From Candidatus Streptomyces philanthi (GTDB lineage: Bacteria; Actinomycetota; Actinomycetes; Streptomycetales; Streptomycetaceae): DNA of 64,000 bases. Shown here piece after piece: positions 47,906 to 56,843 of the stretch; the first letter of the stretch is position 1; each line of letters starts with the position of its first letter. Both the position numbers and the translations under genes were made by a program. The stretch lies in assembly GCA_018114805.1 (NCBI GenBank), contig CP073042.1:744001-808000 (forward strand). The letters are read 5' to 3'. Below the pieces are notes generated by a model that worked only from the letters and a program-made list of their open reading frames with translations, searched no databases and was not told the origin of the DNA.

Positions 47906-48325
47906 TCACTCGTTGGGCTCGGCTGCGCTGATGTCACCCAGGGCAGAACGAGGCTCACGTTCGACGGCCAGGTCACCCAGAGAGACGACGCCGACGGGAC
48001 GGCCCTCCTCCACCACGGGCAGACGGCGTACCGCGCGATCCCCCATCAGCCGGACCGCCTGCTCGACCTCGTCGTCCGGGGAAAGGGTGAGAACTTCGCT
48101 GCTGCCCGCATCCGAAGCGGTGCGGTCGTTGATACGGTCGCCTTCGGCCAGGACGCGGAAGACCAGATCTCGGTCGGTGACGAGACCACACCACCGGTCG
48201 TCGTCCACGACCAGAACCGCACCGATGTCGCCGCGTCGCATCAACTGGGCGACGTCCACAACTGATGTCTGCGGCGAGACCACGACAGGGACGTGCGTCA
48301 TGATCTCGCGAACCTGCTGAGCCAT
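47906..48325 (-). CDS. Twin CBS-domain protein
   Basis: 139 residues from ATG 48325, with GGAGGAGG directly upstream. Two CBS repeats fill the protein: VREIMTHVPVVVSPQTSVVD to VTDRDLVFRVLAEGD, and VLTLSPDDEVEQAVRLMGDR to VVSLGDLAVE. The GLVTDRDL and GVVSLGDL turns are the usual adenosyl-ligand contacts. Stand-alone CBS proteins of this kind sense adenine nucleotides. Intact; it leads a unit with the two broken genes downstream. Confidence 0.9.
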   Translation of the reverse strand: MAQQVREIMTHVPVVVSPQTSVVDVAQLMRRGDIGAVLVVDDDRWCGLVTDRDLVFRVLAEGDRINDRTASDAGSSEVLTLSPDDEVEQAVRLMGDRAVRRLPVVEEGRPVGVVSLGDLAVEREPRSALGDISAAEPNE

Positions 48326-48714
48326 GCCCTCCTCCAAACCGGGCAACGGGAAAGCCGCCCATTCGAAGTGCCGACGGCACCCACGAGCAGGAGCGGCTTT
48401 CCTTAAGCACGCGGCATCCGGAAATACACTTGACCCTGCAGTCGCATGCTTCTCCCGGAGTGGGGGTGCGGAACCCCGCAGGGTTCCGCACCTTATCCCT
48501 TACTCCCCATTGCGGCCATCAGCCGCTCTAATCGAGTACCCCCTGCATCCCGAACGAAAACCGGTTGAAACAGAGGGTCGGAACTGTGCGCCGCCTGCGG
48601 GCAGGCCTCGGCCCACTCTTCGGCGATATGAGCGATGCACGCTCCGTGTGATGCCGCCAGGGCTGGGAAGTCGCAGAGTTAGAGACGACCCACCAAGGCT
48701 GTGGAGGTGTGGAC
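48326..48714. other. Divergent intergenic region
   Basis: About 390 bp between the CBS gene (minus) and the DUF3040 gene (plus). I see only the two ribosome sites; no coding signal and no confident promoter. Confidence 0.45.
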
Positions 48715-49026
48715 ATGGACGGGCCTTCGTTGTCTGAGCGTGAACAGCAGATACTCCAGCAAGTAGAAGCGGCGCTGCGGCAGGACGAGCGGTTCGATCG
48801 CCGAATGCAGAGCTTGGGACAAGGCCGTAAACACCGACTGCGGACGGTGAGGCTATCCCCAGGGCGAAGCCTCACTCTGCTGTGCATGCTGTCGATGAGC
48901 CTCATGATCGCCGCAGCAATTACGTCAAATACACCATTGATTGTCGCATTCGCCGCGGTTTGGGGAGTCAATCTTGCGGTGGCCGTGATATGGCTGTGCG
49001 CCTGGTCCCGCAAGGTGCATCATTAG
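48715..49026 (+). CDS. DUF3040 membrane protein
   Basis: 103 residues from ATG 48715, 6 nt after GGAGGT (a GTG at 48709 is too close to that site). The N-terminus MDGPSLSEREQQILQQVEAA with LRQDERFDRRM is diagnostic of DUF3040; two membrane helices follow (LTLLCMLSMSLMIAAAI and LIVAFAAVWGVNLAVAVIWL). Function unknown. A hairpin overlaps its stop codon. Intact. Confidence 0.88.
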   Translation: MDGPSLSEREQQILQQVEAALRQDERFDRRMQSLGQGRKHRLRTVRLSPGRSLTLLCMLSMSLMIAAAITSNTPLIVAFAAVWGVNLAVAVIWLCAWSRKVHH

Positions 49027-49048
49027 CGCCTGAATTCCAGTCAGGCGC
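49026..49048 (+). terminator. Hairpin terminator after DUF3040 gene
   Basis: GCGCCTGA (49026-49033) pairs with TCAGGCGC (49041-49048) around a 7-nt loop, followed by ATTCT. The stem begins at the last base of the stop codon. Confidence 0.75.
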
Positions 49049-49143
49049 ATTCTGTAAATGGGGAGATGGCCAACTACGAACAGCGGCAGAGCGACGGCTG
49101 CAAGCAGGAACCCGAAACGGCTAACAGATGAGGCGGATCCGTC

Positions 49144-49331
49144 CTAGGCGCCGTGTGCAGGACGAGAGTTGTCGGGTCCCGCCGGCGCCTGCCGCAGCCA
49201 TCGTCGTTGCGGCGTCTGCAGATGGAGCGCGAGTGCGGCGAGCACGACTCCGACAACCCGTTTGGCCTCTTCGGTGCCAGTGAGCCGTGCGCGGGCTGCG
49301 GCCTCTCAAGCAGCTGCTCATGGCGAATCAT
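49144..49331 (-). pseudogene. DUF2267-like fragment, frameshifted
   Basis: ATG 49331 opens MIRHEQLL. After a one-base shift near 49300 it reads EAAARARLTGTEEAKRVVGV and then VLAALALHLQTPQRRWLRQ to a stop at 49144. The pattern of a short start helix, an LTGTEEA turn and a long VLAALA helix resembles the first half of DUF2267 proteins. The second half is missing. Weak call. Confidence 0.35.
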
Positions 49332-49475
49332 CGCGCCTCCTGCGGTGCTTCGTCGGGGTCCGAACGGATGGCCTGCGAGTACCCCGTCGCGGCGCATCCT
49401 GTCGGCGCAGTTCCCAGTGCGCCACCGTGTACACCGAGGGCCGCAACGTCGAGGGGCGCCTTGTCCTCGGGCGGT

Positions 49476-49500
49476 GTGTGATCGGGTTGGGCAGGGGTAC
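49476..49500 (+). promoter_or_regulatory. Candidate SigB-type promoter for sigma-factor remnant
   Basis: GTGT at 49476-49479 and GGGTAC at 49495-49500 with a 15-nt spacer, about 59 nt before GTG 49559. Same spacing as the sites at 1018-1042 and 33670-33694. Confidence 0.4.
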
Positions 49501-49558
49501 TTGAAAGGTTGGACTTTGCCTAGGTCGGAGCGTTGGGGCGCCGAGGGGAGGTAGAACC

Positions 49559-49990
49559 GTGGTCGGGAAAATGAATGGCCGGACGAAGGCTGCTGCGGCT
49601 CCTCGCCAGGCAGGACCGTTCGAAGAACGGGACCTGCTCGGCCAGTACTTGGAGCAGATCTCGCGGACTCCCCTCCTCAGCGCCGAGCAGGAGGTGGAAC
49701 TGGCCGAGCGCATCGAGGCAGGTGTCTACGCCGACGAACTGGTGCGGGAGGCCAAGGCCGATCGCCGCGAGCTGCCGGCCGAGGGTCGGCGGGAACTGCA
49801 GATGATCGCCAGGGACGGTCAGCACGGCAAAGACCACATGATCCGCGCCAACCTCCGGCTGGTGGTGTCGGTGGCCAGGAAGCACTCTCGGCGCGGCCTG
49901 CCCTTCCTCGATGTAACGTAGTACAAGAGGGAAACCTAGGGCTCATACGGGCCGTGGAGAAGTTCGACTACACCAACGGCGACTCGCGGC
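49559..49990 (+). pseudogene. Principal-type (Hrd/RpoD-like group 2) sigma factor, truncated remnant
   Basis: GTG 49559 follows GGGGAGGT by 7 nt. Region 1.2 (DLLGQYLEQISRTPLLSAEQ, EVELAERIEAGVYAD) and region 2.1 (IRANLRLVVSVARKHSRRGL) are clean. After PFLDV the frame shifts near 49915, continuing QEGNLGLIRAVEKFDYTNGD, and then homology stops around 49990, inside region 2.3-2.4. Regions 3 and 4 are absent. This is the typical sequence of Streptomyces HrdA/HrdC/HrdD-like factors and distinct from the three SigB-like copies. Confidence 0.8.
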
Positions 49991-50771
49991 ACAGCACGAC
50001 AGAAACTCCGTGTTCGTCATCGGTCGCTCCCTGAGATGCTCCTGTCGAACGTCACTTCAGTCAGTCGGACACGGCGTCCGTCGGTCTGGGGCAGCACGGC
50101 TGATCGGCTCATTGAGCAGGTGACCGCTGACCGCGTCTGTGTCCCTGGGGAAGGACGGCCGTCACGGACCAGCCGACCTGCCCTGGTGACAGGACGAACA
50201 GCGACTCGATCGATGATGGCCTCGTCGAACGCCATGCTGCCTGGGTGCTGCCAACGCCTCCGCCTCTCTTGCGGGACACCCCAGTGATCCGGAGGGTACC
50301 CGCTCCACCGATCAGGGCGCCGGGCAGCGGGCCGAGCCGTCGGCTGAGCGCAATGAGCTCGTCCATCCGTCCGATCCACGGTCGTTCCGTCTTGTCCAGG
50401 TGAGCCCGCCGATCGCCTCCACGCAGGGGTCGAGGACCACCACGTACACATCTGACGGTGAGTCCTGCACCTGCTGCCCCTTCATGCACGGCCGGGTACC
50501 CGTCGCGACTCATCCCGACCGGCGTCGCGCCTGGCCAGGCCGCGCATGGCGTCTGTGCCCGAGCCGGTGCGGCGCAACCGGCGAGGCACAGGGGCACCAA
50601 GGTGTCACCAGGGCGGGAGGCGGCACCAGTTCCTGCGATCCTCCCGAGAGCCAGGAATCGCGATGAGCGAACAGACCCTGTCGCAGAAAAAGGGCGAGCG
50701 CACGATACCCGAGGGCATCGACGGCCGGGACACAAAGGCCCCCTCGGCATTTCCTGATGCCGCCGCGCTAC
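49991..50771. other. Region without a supported gene; coding-like scraps
   Basis: About 780 bp between the sigma remnant and the heptose operon. On the minus strand short coding-like pieces occur in different frames (SDVYVVVLDPCVEAIGGLTW near 50400-50460; MDELIALSRRLGPLPGALIG near 50300-50370), suggesting a scrambled gene, but I recognise no family. Confidence 0.4.
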
Positions 50772-51695
50772 TCACCCGATGTATCTGCGCGCCGACGACG
50801 AGCGTCGGGCGCGCTGCAGTGCCGTCAGCCGGTTCTCGATCTCCGGTGGCACCGGGTCGCGCTGCCGCAGGACCCAGGGCAGGCCGGCCGCCGCGCGGGC
50901 GAAGGCGCGGGCCGAGGCCACGTCGTGGGGCACGGTGGCCATCAGGTGGGCCGTACGCGCAGGGCCGGCCGGAGCGGACGGCGCAGCCAGGTGAACCAGA
51001 GGGTGTTGCGCAGGCCGAGGACCCGGCGTGCCGTGCTGTCGCGAAGCACGGATGCCTTGTGATGAATCGTCAGGTCCTCGGCGTAGGCCAACCACCAGCC
51101 CTGTCACTGTAGGTCGGTGGCCAGGAGTTCCTCCTCCCCGCCGAGCCACAGTCCGGGATGGAAGCCGCCCGCGGCCCGGAAGGCGTCGGTGCGCATGACG
51201 GTGGCGGCCGCGAGGAAGGACCCGAGGGCGGGCCCCGGCAGCCAGCCGGGTCCGGTCAGCGGGGAGTCCCTGAGCTCGCGGACGACCGGATCCTCCGTGC
51301 CGGACGGCTCCACAAGGATGCGTGCGGTGACCGCCGCGAGGAGCGGCCGCTCTTTCGAGCAGGTCCGCCGCCCGCCGTAGGCTCCCCGGTTCCCACCAGG
51401 TGTCGTCGTCGCAGAAGGCGACGTAGGGCGTGCGGACCCGGCGCAGCGCCAGGTTGCGTCCGACCGCGCCCAGGTTACGGCCCGGCCGCAGCAGGACGAC
51501 GTCCGGGAAGTCGCGCAGTACCGCTTCGGCGGTTCCGTCGGTGGAGGCGTTGTCGGTGACGATCACCTGCGGCTGCTCGGGCAGGACCCGCAGGCGCTGG
51601 AGGGTGTGCAGGAGTTCCGCACGCCGGTTGTGCGTGATCACCACCACGGTCGTACGGCCGTCGGGTCCCTCGGGTGCCGGGTTCGGGGCGCTCAT
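50772..51695 (-). pseudogene. GT2 family glycosyltransferase A, frameshifted and with TGA
   Basis: ATG 51695 overlaps the stop of the preceding glycosyltransferase. The GT-A start is clear: TVVVITHNRRAELLHTLQRL, VIVTDNASTDGT, RNLGAVGRNLALRR and the DxD motif in VAFCDDDTWW. Near 51350 an extra A shifts the frame; the middle part (LAAATVMRTDAFRAAGGFHP, LWLGGEEELLATDLQ) then meets a TGA at 51104-51106. The C-terminal part returns to the first frame (MATVPHDVASARAFARAAAG). It is the last gene of the heptose operon. Members transfer sugars from nucleotide donors; no membrane helix is seen. Confidence 0.8.
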
Positions 51696-52648
51696 GTCGG
51701 CCTGTGTCCCTGCGTCGGTGCGAGCGCACCGTCCGCGTTCAGCAGTCGGGCCGCGTGCTCGACGTGCGGCGGCAGTCGTCGGCGCCGCGCGAGGGCGGCG
51801 GGCCATCGTACGAGCATTTCCCGCAGTGCCTGGCGGGCGCCGGGCTCATCGGTGGCGGCCGAGGCGGCGAGGCGAGCGCTGGCCCTCATGGCCATCGGGA
51901 GCGGGCGGCGCAGCCACAGGGTCAGCACCTCGTTGCGGCGCACCAGGTGGCTCCGGCCGTCGCGGCCGCCCGACTCCGGTAGGGTGACGTGCCGTCAGAG
52001 ACGGTTCGTACGTCACACCCCAGCCTGTGGCCGCGAGGTCGTAGGCGAGTAAGGTCTCCTCCCCGCCGAAGAAGAGCAGCGGGTGATAGCCGCCCGCCGT
52101 CAGGAAGGCGTCCCGGCTTACCACGCAGGCACAGCCCAGGAAGCTGAGCACGGGACAGCCTGGCAGGTGTCGGGTTCGTCCGGCAGGGGTGAGGCCGCGA
52201 GGACGGCGTTGAGCGGGTCCTCGGCCCCGTCGTCGCCGACCAGGGTGCGGGCGGCCAGCAGGCCGAGACGGGGGTGCGTGTCGAGCAGGTCGGCGGCTTG
52301 GCGCAGCGCTCCGGGGGTCTACCAGGAGTCGTCGTCGCTGAAGGCGACGTAGGGGGTGTCCGCGTGCCGTACGGCGAGGTTCCGGCCGAGAGCTCCGGTG
52401 TTCTCGCGGGGCCTGAGCATGCGGGCGGTCGCCGGGTGTCGGCGCACGGCGGTGCAGGTCGTGTCGTCGGATCCGTTGTCCACGACGATCACCGGAGGCT
52501 GCTCCGGGAGGACGGCCAGGGCGTCCAGTGTGCGCAGCACGCTCGTGGGGCGGTCGTGGGTGATCACGGCGACGGTGACCCGACCGTCGGGGCCGTCCGC
52601 ACGACCGGGCGGCGCGTGGGGGGCGGACTGACAGGCCACGAACGTCAT
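51692..52648 (-). pseudogene. GT2 family glycosyltransferase B, with TAG and frameshifts
   Basis: It starts MTFVACQSAPHAPPGRADGP at 52648. The GT-A core VAVITHDRPTSVLRTLDAL, VVDNGSDDTT, ENTGALGRNLAVRH and VAFSDDDSW is followed at once by a TAG at 52319-52321. The same frame continues TPGALRQAADLLDTHPRLGL, then shifts near 52170 (FLGCACVVSRDAFLTAGGYH, FFGGEETLLAYDLAATGW) and again near 51980 to end at 51692. It is a paralogue of glycosyltransferase A, with the same motif order. The DDD metal site is kept, but the acceptor half is cut off. Confidence 0.8.
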
Positions 52649-52663
52649 CTCCCTTTCGCGCGG

Positions 52664-53646
52664 TCACGCGGTTGTCGGAACGGGTCGCAGCAGGCCGAGG
52701 GCGGCGTCGGCGACCTCGTCGGTGCCGATCCGCAGCAACTGCGGGTCGGGGACGTCGGCGTGTGGATCGCCCGGCGGGCCGGGTTTCCACAGAGCGATGT
52801 GGCGCTCGGCGCGCGGTGGCCCCCACAGATGGGGCGACACCGGCCCGAAAAGTGTCACAGACGGTGTGCCGTGGGCCACTGCGAGGTGTGCCAGGCCGGT
52901 GTCGCCGCTGACGACGAGGGCGGCGTGGGCGAGGAGCGCCGACAGTTCGCCGAACGGCAGCCCGCCGCGCAGCAGGTCCTGCGGGGGCAGGCCCGGCGCG
53001 TTCGGCGACGTTCAAGACCAGCGCGTCCTCGGCGAGGCCGCCGGTGAGGACGACGCGATGGCCGAGGGCTCGCAGCCGCCGTACGACGACGGCGTACCGC
53101 TCGATCGGCCAGCGCCGGGCGGCGGACTCGGCCCCGGGATGGACGACGACGGCGCCCGGCGCCGGGGACGGCGTGGCGGGCGGAGGCAGCCGTACGTCGT
53201 CGGGGTCCGCGGCGATGCCGTACGCCGCGAGGAGGCGGCACCAGCGCTCACGCTCGTGCTCGTCCGGCCGCCACACGGGAGGGCGGACGGGGTCGTGTTC
53301 GGGTGCGGCGGCGTAGGCCAGCAGCCGGCGGGGTTGCAGGGCGGCCAGGGCGTCGCGGCTCTCGGGTCCGTTGCCGTGCAGGTCGTTGGACCACTGGGCC
53401 GGCGGCGGGCCGGCCCAGTGGTCCAACGACGGCACGCCCCCGCCCCAGGGCTTCGGCCGGCAGGACGTCGTCGACCGCTGCGGTGGCCGAGGCGGCCTCG
53501 GCGAGGGCGGATGGCAAGGCCAGCACGACGTGATCCTGGGCGAAGGCCCGCCGAACGCCCCGCAGGGCAGGCACCCCGGCCAGCAGATCCCCCAGCCCCA
53601 GTGCGCGCAGGACGAGCACGCGGCGCCGCTGTGGTGGGTCGGTCAC
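52664..53646 (-). pseudogene. GT9 (heptosyltransferase-like) glycosyltransferase, frameshifted at an inverted repeat
   Basis: GTG 53646 overlaps the hldE stop (GTGA) and has GGAGG upstream. The N-terminal Rossmann half VLVLRALGLGDLLAGVPALR with AFAQDHVVLALPSALAEA is followed by a frame change near 53440, exactly at the 47-nt inverted repeat. After it come NDLHGNGPESRDALAALQPR, VVVHPGAESAARRWPIERYA and, after another shift near 53000, DTGLAHLAVAHGTPSVTLFG. The final part is the GT9 donor-site signature. GT9 enzymes add ADP-heptose to glycans. The repeat has replaced several residues before DLHG. Confidence 0.8.
53383..53429. repeat. Perfect 21-bp inverted repeat inside the GT9 gene
   Basis: Arms 53383-53403 and 53409-53429 are perfect reverse complements around a 5-nt loop. 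In the minus-strand reading frame the two arms encode LDHWAG and AQWSND on either side of PPP. Related GT9 proteins, as I remember them, have a short hydrophobic strand before the conserved DLHG, so the downstream arm looks like a copied, inverted version of the upstream one. Confidence 0.9.
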
Positions 53647-55023
53647 CGTGGCCTCCGTCCGCTGCCCGCGGCCTTCGAGCGCAGGCCCGCCGTGTGCGGG
53701 GTCAGGGCCGCCCGCTCGGCGATGCGGGTGGTGGAGCGGCCGTCGAGGTAGGGGAAAAGGACGACCTGGCCGCCCCAGCTCTCCACCAGGGGTGCCTCCG
53801 GCAGGCTCGTCCTGGCGTAGTCGCCGCCCTTGGCCCAGATGTGCGGGCGCAGTTCGGCGAGGAGTCGTTCGGGGGTGTCCTCGTCGAACACGGCGACCGT
53901 GTCGACGCACTCCAGCGCCCGCAGGACGCGGATGCGGTCCGCCTGCGGGACGAGCGGTCGGCCGTCGCCCTTGCGGCGGCGTACGGACGCGTCGGAGTTG
54001 ACGCACACCACCAGGCAGTCCCCGGTGCGCCGGGCGGCCTGCAGCAGGGCGACATGACCCGCGTGGAGGAGGTCGAAGCAGCCGCCGGCGGCAACCACGG
54101 TGCCGCCCGCGGCCCGTACCCGGGCGGCCGTACGCAGGGCGTCGTCCGTGGGCCCGGTGTCGGAGGGCGGGGCCGAGGACTCGGTCGGCGGGATTTCCAT
54201 GGCGACGGACCGGATGCCGCCCTCGGCGACGTAACGGGTGGCGGCGTGCACGGCTCCCCGCACGGCCGTCTCGACGAGCTCTCCGTCGGCCAGGAGTCCG
54301 GCGGCGGTCGCCGCGAACCGGTCACCGGCGCCGCATGCGTCGCCCTCGGCCGTGACCGGCGACGGCACCAGCAGCGGTGTGTCGCCGTGCGACAGCAGCG
54401 CTCCGGGTCCCCCGAGCGTGACGGCCACGGAAGCCGCACGCCAGGCGCGGACGAGCCGGGCGGCGTCCTGTGCCGCCGCGTGCAGCTCGCTGCCGTGCCG
54501 AGGCGCACGCCCTCGCCGCCGCGGCCGGCGAGGGCGTGCGCCTCGGCGGCCGACGGCGTCGCCAGTCGCACCCCCGGCACCGGCGACGCCCCCGCGGATG
54601 CGGATCCCAGGCGACGAGCACTGCCCCGGCCTCGGCGATCACCCGGGCCGCTTCCCCCGTCCCGTCCCGGGCTCTTCCGTCGCCGTCGTCCATGCGAAGG
54701 AGTGGGCGGCCGTCCGCGAGGATGCGGGTCTTGCTGGACAGGGCGCCGGTGAGAGGGAGTTCCACCAGGTCGACCCGGTCGGCCAGGAGTTCCCGCAGGG
54801 TGGCGCTTTCGGGATCGTCACCGAGCGCGGTGACCAGGGTGACGGGTCGGCCCTCGGCCACGGCGAGGCAGGCGGCGAGCGCGGCTCCGCCGGGGCGGGT
54901 GGTGCGCCGGGACCCGCTGACGACCGGTACGGGCGCGTCGGGGGCGAGGCGCTCGACCCGGCCGGAGACGTCGTGGTCGAGCAGAGCGTCCCCCACGACC
55001 AACAGTGCCGCCGGCGCGGTCAT
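53643..55023 (-). pseudogene. hldE: Bifunctional heptose kinase/adenylyltransferase HldE, frameshifted
   Basis: ATG 55023 overlaps the gmhA stop and follows GGAGGAG. The N-terminal PfkB kinase domain begins LLVVGDALLDHDVSGRVERL and includes GGAALAACLAVAEG and the catalytic GAGD in TAEGDACGAGDRFAATAAGL. The C-terminal cytidylyltransferase-like domain has AAGGCFDLLHAGHVALLQAA (HxGH) and NSDASVRRRKGDGRP. The enzyme phosphorylates heptose-7-phosphate at C1 and later forms ADP-D-glycero-beta-D-manno-heptose. Frames change near 54595 and near 54480, on either side of a 51-nt inverted repeat. Both catalytic motifs survive, so damage is confined to the kinase interior. Confidence 0.8.
54497..54547. 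repeat. Perfect 22-bp inverted repeat inside hldE
   Basis: Arms 54497-54518 and 54526-54547 are perfect reverse complements around a 7-nt loop. It lies in the kinase domain between two frame changes and encodes AEAHALAG...GEGVRLG on the minus strand. Like the repeat in the GT9 gene it looks like a fold-back copy. Confidence 0.9.
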
Positions 55024-55663
55024 GTGCACTCCTCGTCCGTGACGAACGCCCAGGGCTCCCTGGAACGGTGCCGCCGCTGTGCCGCCTCCCTTTCCTCGAC
55101 TTCCCGGTCGAAGGCCTCGCAGAGCATGTGCACGGCCAACAGGTGCAGTTCCTGCACGGTCGCGGAGGGCGCCGCCTCGACACACAGGGCCTCGCCGGCC
55201 GCGCCGGCCAGCGGGTTGGGCGCCCGGCCCGTCAGTGCCCACACCGTCATGCCGAGGCGGCGGGCCTCGCTCGCCGATACGAGCAGGTTGGCGCTGGCGC
55301 CGCTGGTGGACAGCAGCATGAGGATGTCTCCGGCGCGGCCGTGCGCGGCGACCTGCCGGGCGAAGATCTCCTGGGCGCCGTAGTCGTTGGCGATGGCGGT
55401 CGTAGAGGAGGTGTCGGCGTGCAGGGCGAGGGCGGACAACGGCGGGCGGTCGTCCCGGTAGCGGCCGACCAGCTCGGCCGTGAGGTGCTGTGCCTGTGCC
55501 GCGCTGCCGCCGTTGCCCGCGACGAGAGTAGCCGGGACTCGTCGCCGAGACGGGAGGCGAGCACCATGCCCCAGCCCTGGACCACGGGCCCGGCGTAGCC
55601 GCGGAATACTTCGAGTGCCTTCATCAGGTCGTCGCAGTGCGTGACGTCGGTGGCGAGTTTCAT
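55020..55663 (-). pseudogene. gmhA: Sedoheptulose-7-phosphate isomerase GmhA (SIS domain), frameshifted
   Basis: ATG 55663 overlaps the stop of the GT4 gene. The first 45 residues (MKLATDVTHCDDLMKALEVF; WGMVLASRLGDESRL) lie in one frame. Near 55530 it shifts, and LVAGNGGSAAQAQHLTAELV, HADTSSTTAIANDYGAQEIF and the SIS signature LLSTSGASANLLVSASEARR continue to 55020. This enzyme converts sedoheptulose 7-phosphate into D-glycero-D-manno-heptose 7-phosphate, the first step of the heptose pathway. It is about 213 residues, slightly longer than E. coli GmhA because of a charged tail. Confidence 0.85.
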
Positions 55664-56843
55664 CGGACGGCTCCCGAAAGTGAGGGGACACAGGACACGG
55701 CGCTGTAGGCACGGGTGACGCCTTCGGCCACGCGGTCCCAGGTGTAGCAGGCCAGGACGCGGCGCCGCCCGAAGGCGCCGTAGCGAGCGAGCAGGTCTGG
55801 GTCGGCCAGCAGGCGGCGGACGGTGCCGCTGATGTCGTGGTCGTCGTCGGCCGGGACCAGGGCACCCGTGATGCCGTCCACGACGGTGTCGAGCTGCCCG
55901 CCGACGGCGGTGGCGAGCACGGGCGCACCGCAGGCCATGGCCTCGACCGGCACGATGCCGAACGGCTCGTAGCGCGGCAGGGACAGTACGAGGTCCGCGC
56001 TGGACATCAGTCCCGGCATCCGCTCCCTGCTCACCCCGCCCAGCAGCGTCACCCGGTCGGCGACGCCGCACTCCTCGGCGATCACGCGCAGCCGCTCGGC
56101 CTCGGGTTCGGCGAGCAGCAGGGCAGCTTCCGGCCCGCCAGCGATGAGGAGTTCGGCGTCGGGGATGTCCGCCAGGGCGCGGATCGCGCGGTCGAAGCCC
56201 TTGCGCGGGACGAGCCGGCCGTCCGAGAGCAGCCGCCGGGGCTAGGACGCCGGCCGGCGCGGCGCAGTGACGGGGGCGAACTGCACGGGATCCACGCCAC
56301 AGGGGACGACGGAAATGTGCCGCCGAGACAGGCCCATGGCCTCCAGCTCAGCCACCTCGTCCTTGCAGGTGGCGATGATGCGGCTGCACTCGCGGCCGAC
56401 GGCGGTCTCGATCGCGATGCGGTCGGGCGGACTGGTGTCGGCGTCGCCCTGGTGGCGCCTCTTGACGGTGCCGAGCGCGTGATACGTCTGCACGACGGGT
56501 ATGCCGAGGCCGCGCGCCCCGGCCAGGGCCGCCCATCCGGACATCCAGAAGTGGGCGTGCACGACGTCGGGTTGCTCCGCGGCCCACCGGCGCGCCAGGA
56601 AGTCGCCGAACTCCGTCATGTAAGGGGGGAGTTCGTCCTTGGGTATCGGTACCGCCGGTCCGGCGGGCACATGGACGACCTGAAACCCGTCGGGCGTGGT
56701 GACCCGGTCCGGCAGCCGGGGCTCGTCATGCCGTGTGTACACGGTGACCTGGTGTCCCCGGCGGACCAGTCGCCCGGCGAGTTGCGCCACGTAGACGTTC
56801 TGCCCGCCCGCGTCCGGCCCGCCGAGGGGTGGCTGGTGCTCAT
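55660..56843 (-). pseudogene. GT4 family glycosyltransferase, with frameshift and TAG
   Basis: The ATG at 56843 overlaps the stop of the gene upstream, but its frame shifts within the first ten codons near 56825. The GT-B start GGPDAGGQNVYVAQLAGRLV follows, then DVVHAHFWMSGWAALAGARG and VQTYHALGTVKRRH. A TAG at 56242-56244 comes after VDPVQFAPVTAPRRPAS; the frame goes on PRRLLSDGRLVPRKGFDRAI to the donor-binding EPFGIVPVEAMACGAPVLAT and the stop at 55660. CAG (Gln) fits the stop position. Members transfer sugars with retention; this one resembles sucrose-phosphate-synthase-like GT4 enzymes. Confidence 0.85.

Noticed and set aside
53383..54547. The two intragenic inverted repeats as transcription terminators
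   Set aside because: They lie inside reading frames of coupled genes, with no T run and long perfect arms; a mutational fold-back fits better.
52722..54752. Open 676-codon plus-strand frame across GT9 and hldE
   Set aside because: It is antisense to recognisable conserved genes in several frames and consists of Gly/Arg/Pro-rich sequence without motifs.
10369..56244. UGA or stop-codon recoding (selenocysteine, pyrrolysine or Trp-TGA) as explanation for in-frame stops
   Set aside because: TGA, TAG and TAA all occur as interruptions and also as ordinary gene ends; replaced residues differ (Trp, Ser, Gln/Glu, Tyr). No SECIS-like context or selenoprotein family is involved.
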